Below are positions 38,294 through 47,527 of a DNA stretch of 64,000 nucleotides, in pieces. Positions within the stretch are counted from its first letter, which is position 1. Every line of letters begins with the position of its first letter. The translations under genes and the position numbers were made by a program. The DNA comes from Stieleria tagensis (GTDB lineage: Bacteria > Planctomycetota > Planctomycetia > Pirellulales > Pirellulaceae). The DNA lies in the NCBI RefSeq assembly GCF_024129865.1, contig NZ_JAMYFE010000069.1:62001-126000 (forward strand), in the 5' to 3' direction. The notes under the pieces are model-generated. The model was not told the DNA's origin. It was given only the letters and a program-made list of their open reading frames with translations, and did no database searches.

Positions 38294-39011
38294 CTGATTT
38301 CTCCCGCCACACCATCATGCAATTCGTCAAACAAAACGCTGCACCAATGATCTCCATCCCAGCATACCCGAAGTGCATCGTCGCGCTAGTTCAGACCAAC
38401 ACGCAAAACCGGATCGATCCAGCGGAGGCGGAGAAAATGGTTTTATATGGCGTTCCTACAAGCTTCCGTAAACTGCGAAAACATTATTCGGATGTCTGTG
38501 GGCAGGCCATTCTACCTCATCAACGTGGAACGTCTTGGCGACGATTACAAAATCGACATGGCTGATGTGAGCTTGACATCATCGGTAACGTCCGTGAGCG
38601 ACGTTGACATCTACGAAAACAATCCGACGCAAGGACCAGCGTGTGCAATCCGCTGCGGAGCCGGCACGGTCTAACACAACGACTTCGTATCTGATGGTGA
38701 TTCAGTCGCACATCGCCAGTCCATACCAACGTGCTTGCAGTAACCTCTCCGACTGTTCTTTCATGGATACTTCGGCAGTCAAATCCTTGCCGACGCGAGT
38801 CGTCCGCTTCACTCTTGGCGGCAACGCTTTCTTCCTTTCTCCCGCTCTCATATTACTCCACCACAACCGGACTGAGCCTAGAAGAAACGCAGGCGAGGAA
38901 ATTGACGACGCTGTAATCACGACCCCGAAGGGATAGAAGGAAGCATCGTCTAGGCCTCCCCCGCGAGAACGTATTGTAGCGAATCGCGATCAACGTCGCA
39001 TCATGCGGTGG
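38294..39011. other. Intergenic stretch with no convincing gene
   Basis: About 720 bases between two minus-strand genes. A plus-strand frame near 38447-38674 encodes a hydrophilic peptide (RPFYLINVERLGDDYKIDMA) that reads like protein, but the upstream continuation is in a different frame. It could be a decayed gene. No RNA gene or repeat was recognised. Confidence 0.4.
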
Positions 39012-41186
39012 CTATAGCATTTCGCTCAACCACTTCGTTACGTTGCCCGCTTGAAAATTCCCATGGTCTACCGCGAAAACGATGTTCGCCTCATCGGCGT
39101 CCTGTGTCACCGCAGCGCCGCGAGCCACGGCGTGATGCGTCGCCAATTCAAACAGGTTCGGGCGAGTCCGTATCATCTGAACCATTTGCTGGGTAATCAA
39201 CGAGATGTCCTCGGTCGATCGTTCCACCGCGTTGTGCTGCTTTACGTGCCCGACAAACAGGTCAACAAAAATGATCTTCATTGCCTGCAGGTCAACGACG
39301 ATGGGCAATGAGAAACTCGACGTTCCGCTGAGGTCGAATTTGTTTTGAATCGTCTTGATGTCAAACGAAGTGTATGCGGGATCGACTCGGTCGCGGATCA
39401 TCCAACCACTGTGGCAGATCAGATCGGCGAAGCTGTCGCCAGCGTAACGATAGATCTGCGGAGCGATGTACCGACAATTCGGAAGTTTACGGACGGTCGC
39501 CAAATCAATGTCAATGAACTCGGCCGCGCCGTGGGGAGCCGATTGAATGTCGCCCGAGTGAACAATGCCGGCATCTTTCAAGTTCGTGTAACTGACGTGG
39601 CCGGAATATTGCATCCCCTCGTCGAATTGAATGACAGACAAATCAAGATCGGTCGTCGCCGATGTTTCTTTCCAATATACAAACAGTCGCAAAACACTTC
39701 CGGCGGCCAACGGAATTCGACTGCCGCGACCGAAGGTGAGCAAGCCGTCCGAGACATTGCGCTGCGAAAGCGGAACCGTGTAATCACGAAGCCGCGGGTC
39801 GATATAAACCTGCTTTCCGCTCCAGGAATCTTTTTCTGAGGTTATTTTGGCTCGAAGTGATTCTCCGACAATTCGGACTGCTTCCAATGCCGTTTCCCTC
39901 GAAATCGGGGCTAGGTTTTCGATAATGCGAATCCGTCCCTTCTTGTTGATGACCGTCCGAAAACGCTCGGCGTAAACGGTGCGGAAGTGCGTTTCCATGA
40001 TCAATAAATTTTTCAACGGCACTTGCGACGCAGCCGATCCAAACTGCGATAGAACTTCGGCGGATTGATCAGCAAAACATCCCAATAACTGCTGCAATCG
40101 TCGTGCAAACAGACCTGGCCGCCGGCTGAGCAGGTCCAACGCTTCAGGTAGATCGCCCGACGCGATCGCACGCTCGACCTCGGACGCGAACGTGCCTACC
40201 CGCCCCCGACGGAGTTCCGCGATCGCCGCGCAAGCCTTCGGAAAACGACCGCTGTATTCACCCGCGTGCAACGATCTAGCGACAGCGATCCAAAGACCTC
40301 GATAACGGTTGAAATCCTCGGCCAACGAACTGAATCGTTCGAGTTCACCCAGAATGAATCGTCGCTGTGAGCGTTTCAGCGGCGGGAATTTGATCGGCTT
40401 GGCAAGCGAAATATCGCTGTCGGTCAATGCTGCAAAAAGGCGTAGCAGGTCCGTCGGTGTATCAATCAGTTCAGCGACACGCACAAATTGATCTCGTTGC
40501 CAATAATAACGGGCCAACAATGCCCGAGTCTCTTTGAAAACAACGCAGTTGGCGTCAATGCATTCGCCTCCAAAGTGATCGAGTAACTGAGTTAAGTCCG
40601 CTCGAATCCCGTCCTTGATTGACGACGCCGAGTAGAAACTCGATTGGCAAAATTCAATCAGTCGCTGCGACAACTGTTCTGGATTAACGATAGTCAGGTC
40701 AATCCACTGTGTCCGATTGTCCCCGGCTCGACTCGCTTGGTTCTGCACACCTGCCCGGAACAGTTTTATATCCTGCATCTGTGAAATTGGGTCCGCACCG
40801 AAAGCCGCCAAGTCAAAGAGCCACTCAGGCACTATCACACCACTATCCAATTTCACTCCCTCGCTGAACTGTCCCAGCACGTTGCCCAAGTAGCCGATGA
40901 TCCGGCGCAGCAGATACTCACCTTGCTCTGGAACGTTGGCTGGAAAACACTGGAACAGGGGTACATAATCGACATCGCCGCCCCGCATTTTGACGAGTGA
41001 GTGAACGATCACGTCGTAATCATCCAGCAACGAATCTCGAAACTCCGCTGGGTTGGTAAACCGAAAACCAAGCTTTGCAAGTTCTGCAAAATAGACGGCA
41101 CGTTTCTCAGGCGTCGCTGCACCGTCAACGGCCGCGACGATCCGCAAGCGATCGAGTGCAATCAGTTGGATAGTCCGATCGGTCAT
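39012..41186 (-). CDS. Large protein with a C-terminal TerD-like domain
   Basis: The 724-residue protein has no signal peptide or membrane segment. The N-terminal 450 residues are mostly helical and not recognised (LDRLRIVAAVDGAATPEKRA, then FRDSLLDDYDVIVHSL). From about residue 470 to 620 there is a TerD-type beta-sandwich pattern: GSVLRLFVYWKE, TTDLDLSVIQFDEGM and the GDIQSAPHGAAEFIDIDL segment. TerD domains belong to the tellurium-resistance and stress-response group. The overall layout resembles a family known from myxobacteria and Streptomyces (MXAN_6230/SCO0854 type), but I did not see a RING-like domain. None of the classic ter partners is adjacent. Role unknown. Confidence 0.6.
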   Translation of the reverse strand: MTDRTIQLIALDRLRIVAAVDGAATPEKRAVYFAELAKLGFRFTNPAEFRDSLLDDYDVIVHSLVKMRGGDVDYVPLFQCFPANVPEQGEYLLRRIIGYLGNVLGQFSEGVKLDSGVIVPEWLFDLAAFGADPISQMQDIKLFRAGVQNQASRAGDNRTQWIDLTIVNPEQLSQRLIEFCQSSFYSASSIKDGIRADLTQLLDHFGGECIDANCVVFKETRALLARYYWQRDQFVRVAELIDTPTDLLRLFAALTDSDISLAKPIKFPPLKRSQRRFILGELERFSSLAEDFNRYRGLWIAVARSLHAGEYSGRFPKACAAIAELRRGRVGTFASEVERAIASGDLPEALDLLSRRPGLFARRLQQLLGCFADQSAEVLSQFGSAASQVPLKNLLIMETHFRTVYAERFRTVINKKGRIRIIENLAPISRETALEAVRIVGESLRAKITSEKDSWSGKQVYIDPRLRDYTVPLSQRNVSDGLLTFGRGSRIPLAAGSVLRLFVYWKETSATTDLDLSVIQFDEGMQYSGHVSYTNLKDAGIVHSGDIQSAPHGAAEFIDIDLATVRKLPNCRYIAPQIYRYAGDSFADLICHSGWMIRDRVDPAYTSFDIKTIQNKFDLSGTSSFSLPIVVDLQAMKIIFVDLFVGHVKQHNAVERSTEDISLITQQMVQMIRTRPNLFELATHHAVARGAAVTQDADEANIVFAVDHGNFQAGNVTKWLSEML

Positions 41187-41452
41187 TGAACTAGAATTCG
41201 GAAATAATCAGATCGCCCGTCGCAACCTTCCGACGAGACTTCATCCAGAATGGACAAAGAGTGATAGTGTATCCCATCCGCCTCCGCGAGCCGGGCCTCA
41301 AACCAAGCAGCCCTGGGGATTGGTCGATGCGTTCGGCCGTTACGATTGGATCAAGTGTCGGCCATGAACTCGCGGCTTGGTGATCCATGGTCAGATGGTT
41401 TTTTCTACCGCGCGGACATGACCGCGATGTGTGTTTGGCTGCCTGTTTGCCG

Positions 41453-43312
41453 CTATCGCCGGGTCGGTTTTGACACCTGAGGCATAATCAGGATCGCGCA
41501 GCCGCTACCGGAGCTAATGGTTGCTTTCAGGGAATCATTTGCGGTCACCTGTCTCGATTCTATGGTGACCAGTTTTTTATCTTCTGGATCTTCGGCGTAG
41601 ATCTTTGCGGTGAAGGTTCCGGGGCCGAGAAAAGTGAGAGGGATTTCCAAAGTGCGGTCTTCGTTGACGATCGTGCCGACAAACCAGCGGTCGGCCTTGC
41701 GCCGGGCCACCGTCATGTAGCTGCCGATGGAACCGTGGATCACTTTGGAATCATCCCAGGTCGTTGGCATTTCTTTCCAGAATTCGAGCTCCGGGAACGA
41801 TCGGCCGGCGTAGCGGTCGGCCTGATCGTACCAGTGCAGGTATTGCAGTGGGCTGTAAAAGACGACTCCTAATGCGAGCTGAAACGAACGACTGACGACT
41901 CGACCGTTTAGATAGCAGGGCGTGTAATCACCGGCGCCTGCGATCATGCGGGCAAACGAAGTCGTGAGTACATTTTTCGGCGGGTTGCCTTTATCGGGGC
42001 GTTCTTCATTACCGAGAATACCCTCCACCGTCAGCAGATGCGGGTAGGTGCGTTCGATTCCGGTCAGCCTGAAGTTGTCGTGGATGTCAACGATCAGTTT
42101 GTACTCGGCCGCTTTTTTAATCGCGGCGAACAGGAATTCCATATCGGATTGGCTTTTCCAGTCCACGAACCCCATCTTAACGCCTCGTATGCCCCATTGC
42201 TGAAACGTACGAAACGTGTTGTCGAGGTCGTAGTCGGCCATTGCGATCTTGTTGATGTAGCAGATTAACCCGATGCCGTTGTCGTTCGCATAGCGGATTG
42301 TTTCCTGCATGTCGATCGATTGGATGACCGTCAGCGGATTCGATTTTGCATCACGCTCCGGCCCATACCAACCAGCATCGTAGTGGACGTACTGGTAATG
42401 ATTGGCGGCCGCGTAATCGATGATTGCTTTGGCTCCATCGGTCGTCAGGCTACTGCGCCACACCTTACCCGGTTTGATCCAAGATGTGTCACCGAGTGCT
42501 GACGGTGGCGAGAGGTTCTGCAGCAGATAGTGGTTCTCCACCAGGGTGCCAGGCTGGTCCGCTACCATGATGACTCGCCACGGAGTCGTCAACGTTTTCT
42601 TTGCGGTCACAGTTCCACTTCGGAATCGGGTGATCAACTGATTCTGACCGGACCGGTTCAACATCATTGGTGCGTAATGTTCCAGACATCCGGCTTCAGC
42701 AATGGCGACAAAATGTGGCCCCGCTTCGACCAGCAGCGGGCGGATTGAACGGCCGGGCATTTCTGAGATTCGGACTCTGGAATACTCAGCCTGTGGATAG
42801 TCGTCCCAGTAGACAAAGTGATTGTCTGTGAATTGAAATTGGCTGTCTTCTGCATTCAGCTGAAGCGTTTCGATCCCCTCTTGTTCGGGAATTGAATACC
42901 GAAAGGCAACACCTTCGTCGTAGGCTCGAAACGTCAGATGGAGGCGTCTCTTTTTGCCCGTAGCCTCCCGAAGTTGGATGATAACTTCGTTGAAAGAGTC
43001 CGGGTAGGAACTCTTTGATCCGACGACCGGCACCCAGCTGTCATTCTGCGAGTGAGTTTGTTGTCGTTCGACGGCAAGTGCGTCTCGAAATTCGCCGCCG
43101 GCGAAATCCAGCGACAGGGCGGAATCTGCCAAGATTTTCTTGCCCTCGTACGAAACGCTGTAATGCGGCACGCCGTTGAGAAGCGAGAAATGAATCTGCT
43201 GAATTCCCGATGGCGACGAAATAGCCACTTCCTGCGCGGCGAAGCAGTGATCAGTCGCGATCGGCGAAAGGAAAATCAGCAGAAACAACGACAGGATTTG
43301 AAGAGACTTCAT
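41453..43312 (-). CDS. Glycoside hydrolase family 97 protein
   Basis: The 619-residue protein has a signal peptide (LLIFLSPIATDHCFA) and the GH97 layout: N-terminal beta-sandwich, a catalytic barrel with HYDAGWYG, GIRGVKMGFVDW, KLIVDIHDNF and the RTYPHLLTVEGILGNE segment, and a C-terminal beta-domain. The family contains inverting alpha-glucosidases (SusB type) and retaining alpha-galactosidases. In retaining members an aspartate sits where this protein has glycine (VKMGF), so it should belong to the inverting group, with glutamates supplying the base. That is inference. It is secreted and probably acts on alpha-linked sugars. The gene stands alone. Confidence 0.88.
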   Translation of the reverse strand: MKSLQILSLFLLIFLSPIATDHCFAAQEVAISSPSGIQQIHFSLLNGVPHYSVSYEGKKILADSALSLDFAGGEFRDALAVERQQTHSQNDSWVPVVGSKSSYPDSFNEVIIQLREATGKKRRLHLTFRAYDEGVAFRYSIPEQEGIETLQLNAEDSQFQFTDNHFVYWDDYPQAEYSRVRISEMPGRSIRPLLVEAGPHFVAIAEAGCLEHYAPMMLNRSGQNQLITRFRSGTVTAKKTLTTPWRVIMVADQPGTLVENHYLLQNLSPPSALGDTSWIKPGKVWRSSLTTDGAKAIIDYAAANHYQYVHYDAGWYGPERDAKSNPLTVIQSIDMQETIRYANDNGIGLICYINKIAMADYDLDNTFRTFQQWGIRGVKMGFVDWKSQSDMEFLFAAIKKAAEYKLIVDIHDNFRLTGIERTYPHLLTVEGILGNEERPDKGNPPKNVLTTSFARMIAGAGDYTPCYLNGRVVSRSFQLALGVVFYSPLQYLHWYDQADRYAGRSFPELEFWKEMPTTWDDSKVIHGSIGSYMTVARRKADRWFVGTIVNEDRTLEIPLTFLGPGTFTAKIYAEDPEDKKLVTIESRQVTANDSLKATISSGSGCAILIMPQVSKPTRR

Positions 43313-44023
43313 GAGCTGGGCAACGCCACTTTGGGTTCGTGTTTTGCGGTTTTACGAAGTGTTGTCGTCGCCGGATTTGGTCCGGTTGGGATCAATTCCC
43401 ATCGCCTTGTGGGTTTTCACTCGGCTCAACGCCTATGCATCGCTTCAAATCCTATCACTGGGCACCATCCACGTCGAACTCAGCCCACAAGCACTGAATC
43501 CGGAGGTCGCATAGTATTGTACTGCGCGAACGATGCTTGCCTCAATGATTCTTAGAAGGCGACTTTGCAATGCTACAATTGATTGTTGCGACAATGATAT
43601 CGCCGGCATAGCAAACCGTCAGCGAGTTGAGGCGGTCGGCAAAGTTGATTTGCGATCTTGATTCAGACGCATGTGTGATTGATCCGTTGTCGCATCTTGG
43701 AATGCCAGACCAGTAACGCAGCGAGATAGGTTTTGCGCGGCGTGTCATCGGTAGTTCAATCCTTGTTCCTTGAATGCATTTTCGCGATTTTCCGGGCGGC
43801 TTGGTACGCCATTCGTGATCCTTCGCCGCCGCCTACTGCGTCACGAAATTCGGCGAGCATCTTGGTGGCTCGTGTGATTCTTCGTCCCAATTGCACGCCA
43901 GCCAGCCGAGGTAGAGCACGCGGGTATCACCGGTCATCAATCCTTTGCGGATTTTCGGGCAGAACCCGGTCGCACATTGCTCCGGCCGAGGGGCACGATT
44001 CAGAACTTTTTTCTTTCACAGGA
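43313..44023. other. Long intergenic stretch with decayed coding sequence
   Basis: The stretch separates the GH97 gene from the XRE operon. It holds a short minus-strand remnant (separate entry) and otherwise short frames without family resemblance. No tRNA or repeat was found. Confidence 0.4.
43833..43952 (-). pseudogene. Possible remnant of a SWIM-associated hypothetical protein
   Basis: The minus-strand frame contains LMTGDTRVLYLGWLACN followed by ESHEPP. It recalls the LRGDxRxLYLGWL...EPPVPP pattern of large hypothetical proteins that accompany SWIM zinc-finger genes. A stop follows directly and the continuation is in another frame (MLAEFRDAVGGG), so this looks like a decayed fragment. 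The family link is weak. Confidence 0.25.
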
Positions 44024-44055
44024 TTGCACTGTGGGGTGTGTAGTATATAGTACAC
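44024..44055 (+). promoter_or_regulatory. Promoter and operator of the XRE regulator
   Basis: TTGCAC (44024-44029) and TATAGT (44046-44051) are separated by 16 bases and form a good -35/-10 pair. Over the -10 box lies the 18-base inverted repeat GTGTAGTATATAGTACAC (44038-44055), with eight of nine base pairs matching. The start codon of the XRE gene follows at 44058, so transcription should begin at or next to it and the mRNA would be nearly leaderless. The layout suggests autorepression. Confidence 0.6.
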
Positions 44056-44057
44056 GG

Positions 44058-44411
44058 ATGAGCGATTTCGGTGACTATTTACGTAAGGTTCGCGAACAAC
44101 GCCGGGCTGGCGATGCAAAATTTTCCGTCCGGCAGCTCGCCGCGCGCGTCGGTGTCGAGCCTTCGTACCTCAGTAAGGTCGAGCGAGGGCAGCAGGCGCC
44201 TCCGTCGGAAAAAACCATTGCCGCTTTGGCGAGTGAGCTGGGTGAAGACCCTGACGTTTTGTTAGCGCTTGCCGGAAAAGTCTCTGGCGATTTGCAGGCC
44301 ATTATCCGGCGTCGGCCCAAGTTGTTTGCCGACTTGATCCGGCAGTTCAAGGATCTGCCGGACCATGCGGTACTGCGTCTCGTACGTGAGGTGCGCGACG
44401 GTGACTGGTAG
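44058..44411 (+). CDS. XRE-family helix-turn-helix regulator
   Basis: The 117-residue protein starts MSDFGDYLRKVREQRR; a longer frame from 43977 includes the promoter and is rejected. The Cro/C1-type helix-turn-helix is clear (SVRQLAARVGVEPSYLSKVE, followed by RGQQAPPSEKT), and the C-terminal half is helical (AIIRRRPKLFADLIRQF). It lacks a recognisable toxin partner such as HipA or RelE. The next gene, 24 bases downstream, encodes a conserved protein of unknown function that it may control along with itself. Confidence 0.85.
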   Translation: MSDFGDYLRKVREQRRAGDAKFSVRQLAARVGVEPSYLSKVERGQQAPPSEKTIAALASELGEDPDVLLALAGKVSGDLQAIIRRRPKLFADLIRQFKDLPDHAVLRLVREVRDGDW

Positions 44412-44435
44412 CTTCATTTCTATGTAAAAGCACGG

Positions 44436-45491
44436 GTGACACAAATGATCGAGTTAGAACGCGATGCACTGACATTCTCCTTTCCCGAAGTTCATCCACA
44501 GGCGACGCTTCGAATCGAGTTCCAGCGAACGCTTCGCATACCGGATGACGATCGGACCTACCCGCTGCCACCGGGACTGGGTGCGTTCCCCATGCGGCAT
44601 GTGGATGACCATGCTGCGAACGTCCCGTCGAAATGGCTGCAGCGCGGTGGCGTGATGTTGCCGATGTACCAATCCGAAGCGATGTGGTTGAACTTCAGCG
44701 CGTCGACGATCCAGGACCGCGGGGAGTCGTATCCTTTCGCGATCAAGGTCGCGACCGGCAAGCAATGCGCGGTCAGTGGCGAAGCGTGGAGGGACGACCT
44801 GAGACGTAAACCACAGAATTACATGATCGCCCCTCAGCAACCGTGGTTGGATGGTTATGTCGTGGAAAAAGGCCTGATCCGACAATTCGTCGCGATGCCG
44901 CTCGGCGCCGGCTACTCCGCCGAAGAGCAGATCACTGGGAAAGCAGAACACGGCGGATTGCAACTGGCTGTCTATCCGATGAAGCGGGATATTTTTGAGC
45001 GACGTTTTCCCAAGGTAAGCGAGGTGAAACGGTCACGTGGCTCGGCTTTCTTGGAGGGTGACGATGCTGGTATACATTGCTGCCTGTCAGCGGAATTTGA
45101 TATGGCGCTCGCACCCGGCGGAAGAATGCGTCAGGAGATCTTTGACGATCCGTTTGAGCTGGACGATTGGAACCTGGACGCCGGTGGGCGGTGTTTCGTG
45201 CACTTGTGTAATTCGATGGTTTGGCAATCGATTACCGGGACAGTGCCACCGCATCCGGCGCCGACAGCCAAGTCCTATACCGCCGCGGGCTTACCGTGGT
45301 TTGATTACTACGACGATTCAGGGACGGCCGTCGAAGGCACGTCCGTCTTGGGCAACTTGAAGAGCATCACTCAAATGAGCAGCGAAAAAGGTGACGTCGC
45401 TTTACCCGAAAACGAGACGGTCACGCCTGGCAACCTAGTCGTCTATCGCAAGGGCCTCAAGCAAGGGCAAGTACGAGAAAGCGTGTTCTAA
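44436..45491 (+). CDS. Conserved hypothetical protein downstream of the XRE regulator
   Basis: The 351-residue protein starts at a GTG (44436) or the ATG three codons later (44445). The sequence contains FPMRHVDDHA, MLPMYQSEAMWLNFSA, PFAIKVATGKQCAVSGE and GLIRQFVAMPLGAGYSAEEQ. It looks like a complete soluble protein of mixed alpha/beta content. There is no signal peptide. Similar unannotated proteins are widespread among bacteria, to my recollection, but no function is known. Its position directly after the XRE gene suggests an operon under autoregulation. Confidence 0.7.
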   Translation: MTQMIELERDALTFSFPEVHPQATLRIEFQRTLRIPDDDRTYPLPPGLGAFPMRHVDDHAANVPSKWLQRGGVMLPMYQSEAMWLNFSASTIQDRGESYPFAIKVATGKQCAVSGEAWRDDLRRKPQNYMIAPQQPWLDGYVVEKGLIRQFVAMPLGAGYSAEEQITGKAEHGGLQLAVYPMKRDIFERRFPKVSEVKRSRGSAFLEGDDAGIHCCLSAEFDMALAPGGRMRQEIFDDPFELDDWNLDAGGRCFVHLCNSMVWQSITGTVPPHPAPTAKSYTAAGLPWFDYYDDSGTAVEGTSVLGNLKSITQMSSEKGDVALPENETVTPGNLVVYRKGLKQGQVRESVF

Positions 45492-45924
45492 CGCGAATCA
45501 TCGTTCCATCAGGGATGCGTCACAAAGATGAATACTCAGCTTTTATCGGGAGGCGTTTTGTCTCTTCGCCTTCCCGTGGCGGGCCATCCCAGCACCTCCC
45601 CGTGCAGGACCCCCAGCGTGAGATTTCGCGGGACTTCTCTTTTTCGTAAATCCTGATGGGGAAATGGCTTACTGAGTCAGAGGCCGTTTGGGGTCAAAGC
45701 GGCACAAATGTCACGGCTACGAATGTTCGAACGTGCAAGAGTCCGCGGCTTACGGGCGTCACACTTGGTATGACGGTGGCCGCGTGTGACGGGTTGAAGA
45801 GTGACGGTGAAACGATGCGTCTACGTTGAACCGGCGCGGGTTCGAATTACTTTGGAGGGCCGATCCCGGGGTGCAAAAAGTCCGCTCCGATCGCGACTTT
45901 CCCCGTGAAAACAGCATAATCTCA
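45492..45924. other. Intergenic stretch before the transposase remnant
   Basis: No gene was recognised. An imperfect hairpin is present near 45549-45577 (GGGAGGCG and CGCCTTCCC) without a U-run. The last 90 bases probably belong to the left end of the insertion element, but terminal inverted repeats could not be defined. Confidence 0.35.
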
Positions 45925-46893
45925 ATGGCGAGCTTCCGAAACGTCTATACCTCTTTGATGCTCGTGATCGCCAAGTCCACGGACAAGGAATTGGCTCGGC
46001 AAGTGAGCTATTTGAAAGCAGAAAACCAGATCCTGCGAAGCCGACTGCCGAAGCGACTGAGTCTGACTCAGCGTGAGAAAAATCGCCTGATCCGGTTCGC
46101 CAGAAATCTTGGCTCGGCGTTGAACGAGCTGGCGACGATCGTGCATCCCTCAACCATTCGTCGATGGATCCGAGAAGAATCCGGCAAGAAGAAGCAGCAA
46201 CCGAAGAAGGGCCGGCCAAGAACCGCGGCGGACATCGAAAAGTTGATTCTGAAACTCGCCAAAGACACCGGTTGGGGCTACACCCGGATCCTCGGCGAAC
46301 TCAAGAAACTCGGCATCGAGTCAGTGACTCGAAACACCGTGAAGAACATCCTGAAACGCAACGGCTACGAAACCGGTCCGGAACGTGGACCAGGCACTTG
46401 GGACGAGTTTTTGAAACGCCACGCGGCCACGATGTGGCAATGCGATTTCTTTTCCAAGAAGATTGTCTCGAAAACCGGTTTGCGTGACGTCTTCGTTCTC
46501 GTATTTCTGCACATCGAGACTCGTCGAGTATTCATCACGCCGGCGACGTACAAGCCCGACCAAGAGTGGATGATTGAGCAAGCTGAAGAGTTCATTCGTC
46601 ACACCGAATCAGAGAAACTGCCCTGCAAAATCCTGATGCACGACAACGATGGCAAGTACTCGCAACCATTCCTCGCCGCATTCACCATTCGCAAGATCGA
46701 GACTCGGCGTACAGCCATCCGGTCACCGAACACCGTCGCCTTCGTCGAACGGTTCGTGCAAACGATTAGGCAAGAACCATTTGCGAAGAGCACTACCACA
46801 ATACCGACCCAATTCATTCATCGCAGGGGTACCTGTCCCCCTGCAAATTCAACCATGAAATGGCACGCAACCGGACCGTTCGCAAATAACTGA
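45925..46893 (+). pseudogene. Transposase with integrase-core domain, broken at the C-terminus
   Basis: From the ATG at 45925 the frame has a helix-turn-helix N-terminus (STIRRWIREESGKK) and an rve-type catalytic core. The three acidic residues are present: MWQCDFFSKK, LMHDNDGKY and AFVERFVQTIRQE. The main frame then runs into unrelated residues (SQNTTTI-type low similarity) and stops at 46893. In a different frame, 46791-46889, the typical C-terminal tail is visible (HSSQGYLSPCKF). The simplest explanation is a small deletion with frameshift between these parts. The element lies directly beside the phosphorothioation island and marks a recombination-prone border. Confidence 0.75.
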
Positions 46894-46921
46894 CGGGCTC
46901 GATCGCACCGCCGGATACACC

Positions 46922-47527
46922 TCAGTCATCTTCATAAACCAGATAGAGAAAAGAATTACCCCGCTTTTTGAACGGAAGTTTCCCAGCAGTTCGAAGATGC
47001 GAAAGTTCACATGAACTCACACCTAAGCGTGATGCCATATCAGCGCTTGTCAACCACCTTTCATTCCTTCGTGACAATCGCGGCAAGACATGCGCCCGCC
47101 AGTAGCTCCGTCTTCCGATTCGCTTCTTGTCGATCCCATCCAGAGCGAGCCACGTGAGCGAGTGTTGCTTGCTCTCTTCGACGTCGAATCCGGCGTAATC
47201 GTCTTTCACAAAGAGCCATTTGTGATGATAGATGTACGGATCTGACAATCGTTTCCGCCGCGTCACCTTTCCACCGAAAGTTACGGTTGCCAAGTCGCCA
47301 ACCAGAGGCTCACTAGCATCGTCGAAGTCCGGGCTGTCAATGAAGGAAACAGTTTTTGCTTTCTCTGCATACTTCACGACGGAAAAGTCCGTTTTTGGGG
47401 AAATGATTTGGGCGCACTCCAAAACGATTTGGGGAAGCAGCTCCATATACGAACGATGTACGTAGACCGCGCCGCCGATGTCTTTGCCGACACCGAACGT
47501 CTTCGAGCGTTTCGGCAAGTTAGTCAT
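46922..47527 (-). CDS. Phosphorothioation-island protein resembling the C-terminal domain of the facing methyltransferase, with HTH
   Basis: The 201-residue protein has two parts. Residues 20-84 (VYVHRSYMELLPQIVLECAQ, VSFIDSPDFDD) align with residues 337-404 of the methyltransferase-like protein encoded at 47937-49394 (LILHRSSLDYLEPMLRIYEG, VSYISYPDFEK). Residues 157-196 form a small winged or MerR/excisionase-like helix-turn-helix (WLTSADMASRLGVSSCELSH). The start overlaps the stop of the upstream ScoMcrA-head-like gene by eight bases, so the two form an operon. No function is known; a DNA-binding accessory role in PT biology is inference. Confidence 0.65.
   Translation of the reverse strand: MTNLPKRSKTFGVGKDIGGAVYVHRSYMELLPQIVLECAQIISPKTDFSVVKYAEKAKTVSFIDSPDFDDASEPLVGDLATVTFGGKVTRRKRLSDPYIYHHKWLFVKDDYAGFDVEESKQHSLTWLALDGIDKKRIGRRSYWRAHVLPRLSRRNERWLTSADMASRLGVSSCELSHLRTAGKLPFKKRGNSFLYLVYEDD

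Noticed and set aside
41191-41388. Minus-strand frame of 65 residues upstream of the TerD-like gene
   Set aside because: No ribosome-binding site, family resemblance or conserved composition; it may be a decayed fragment.
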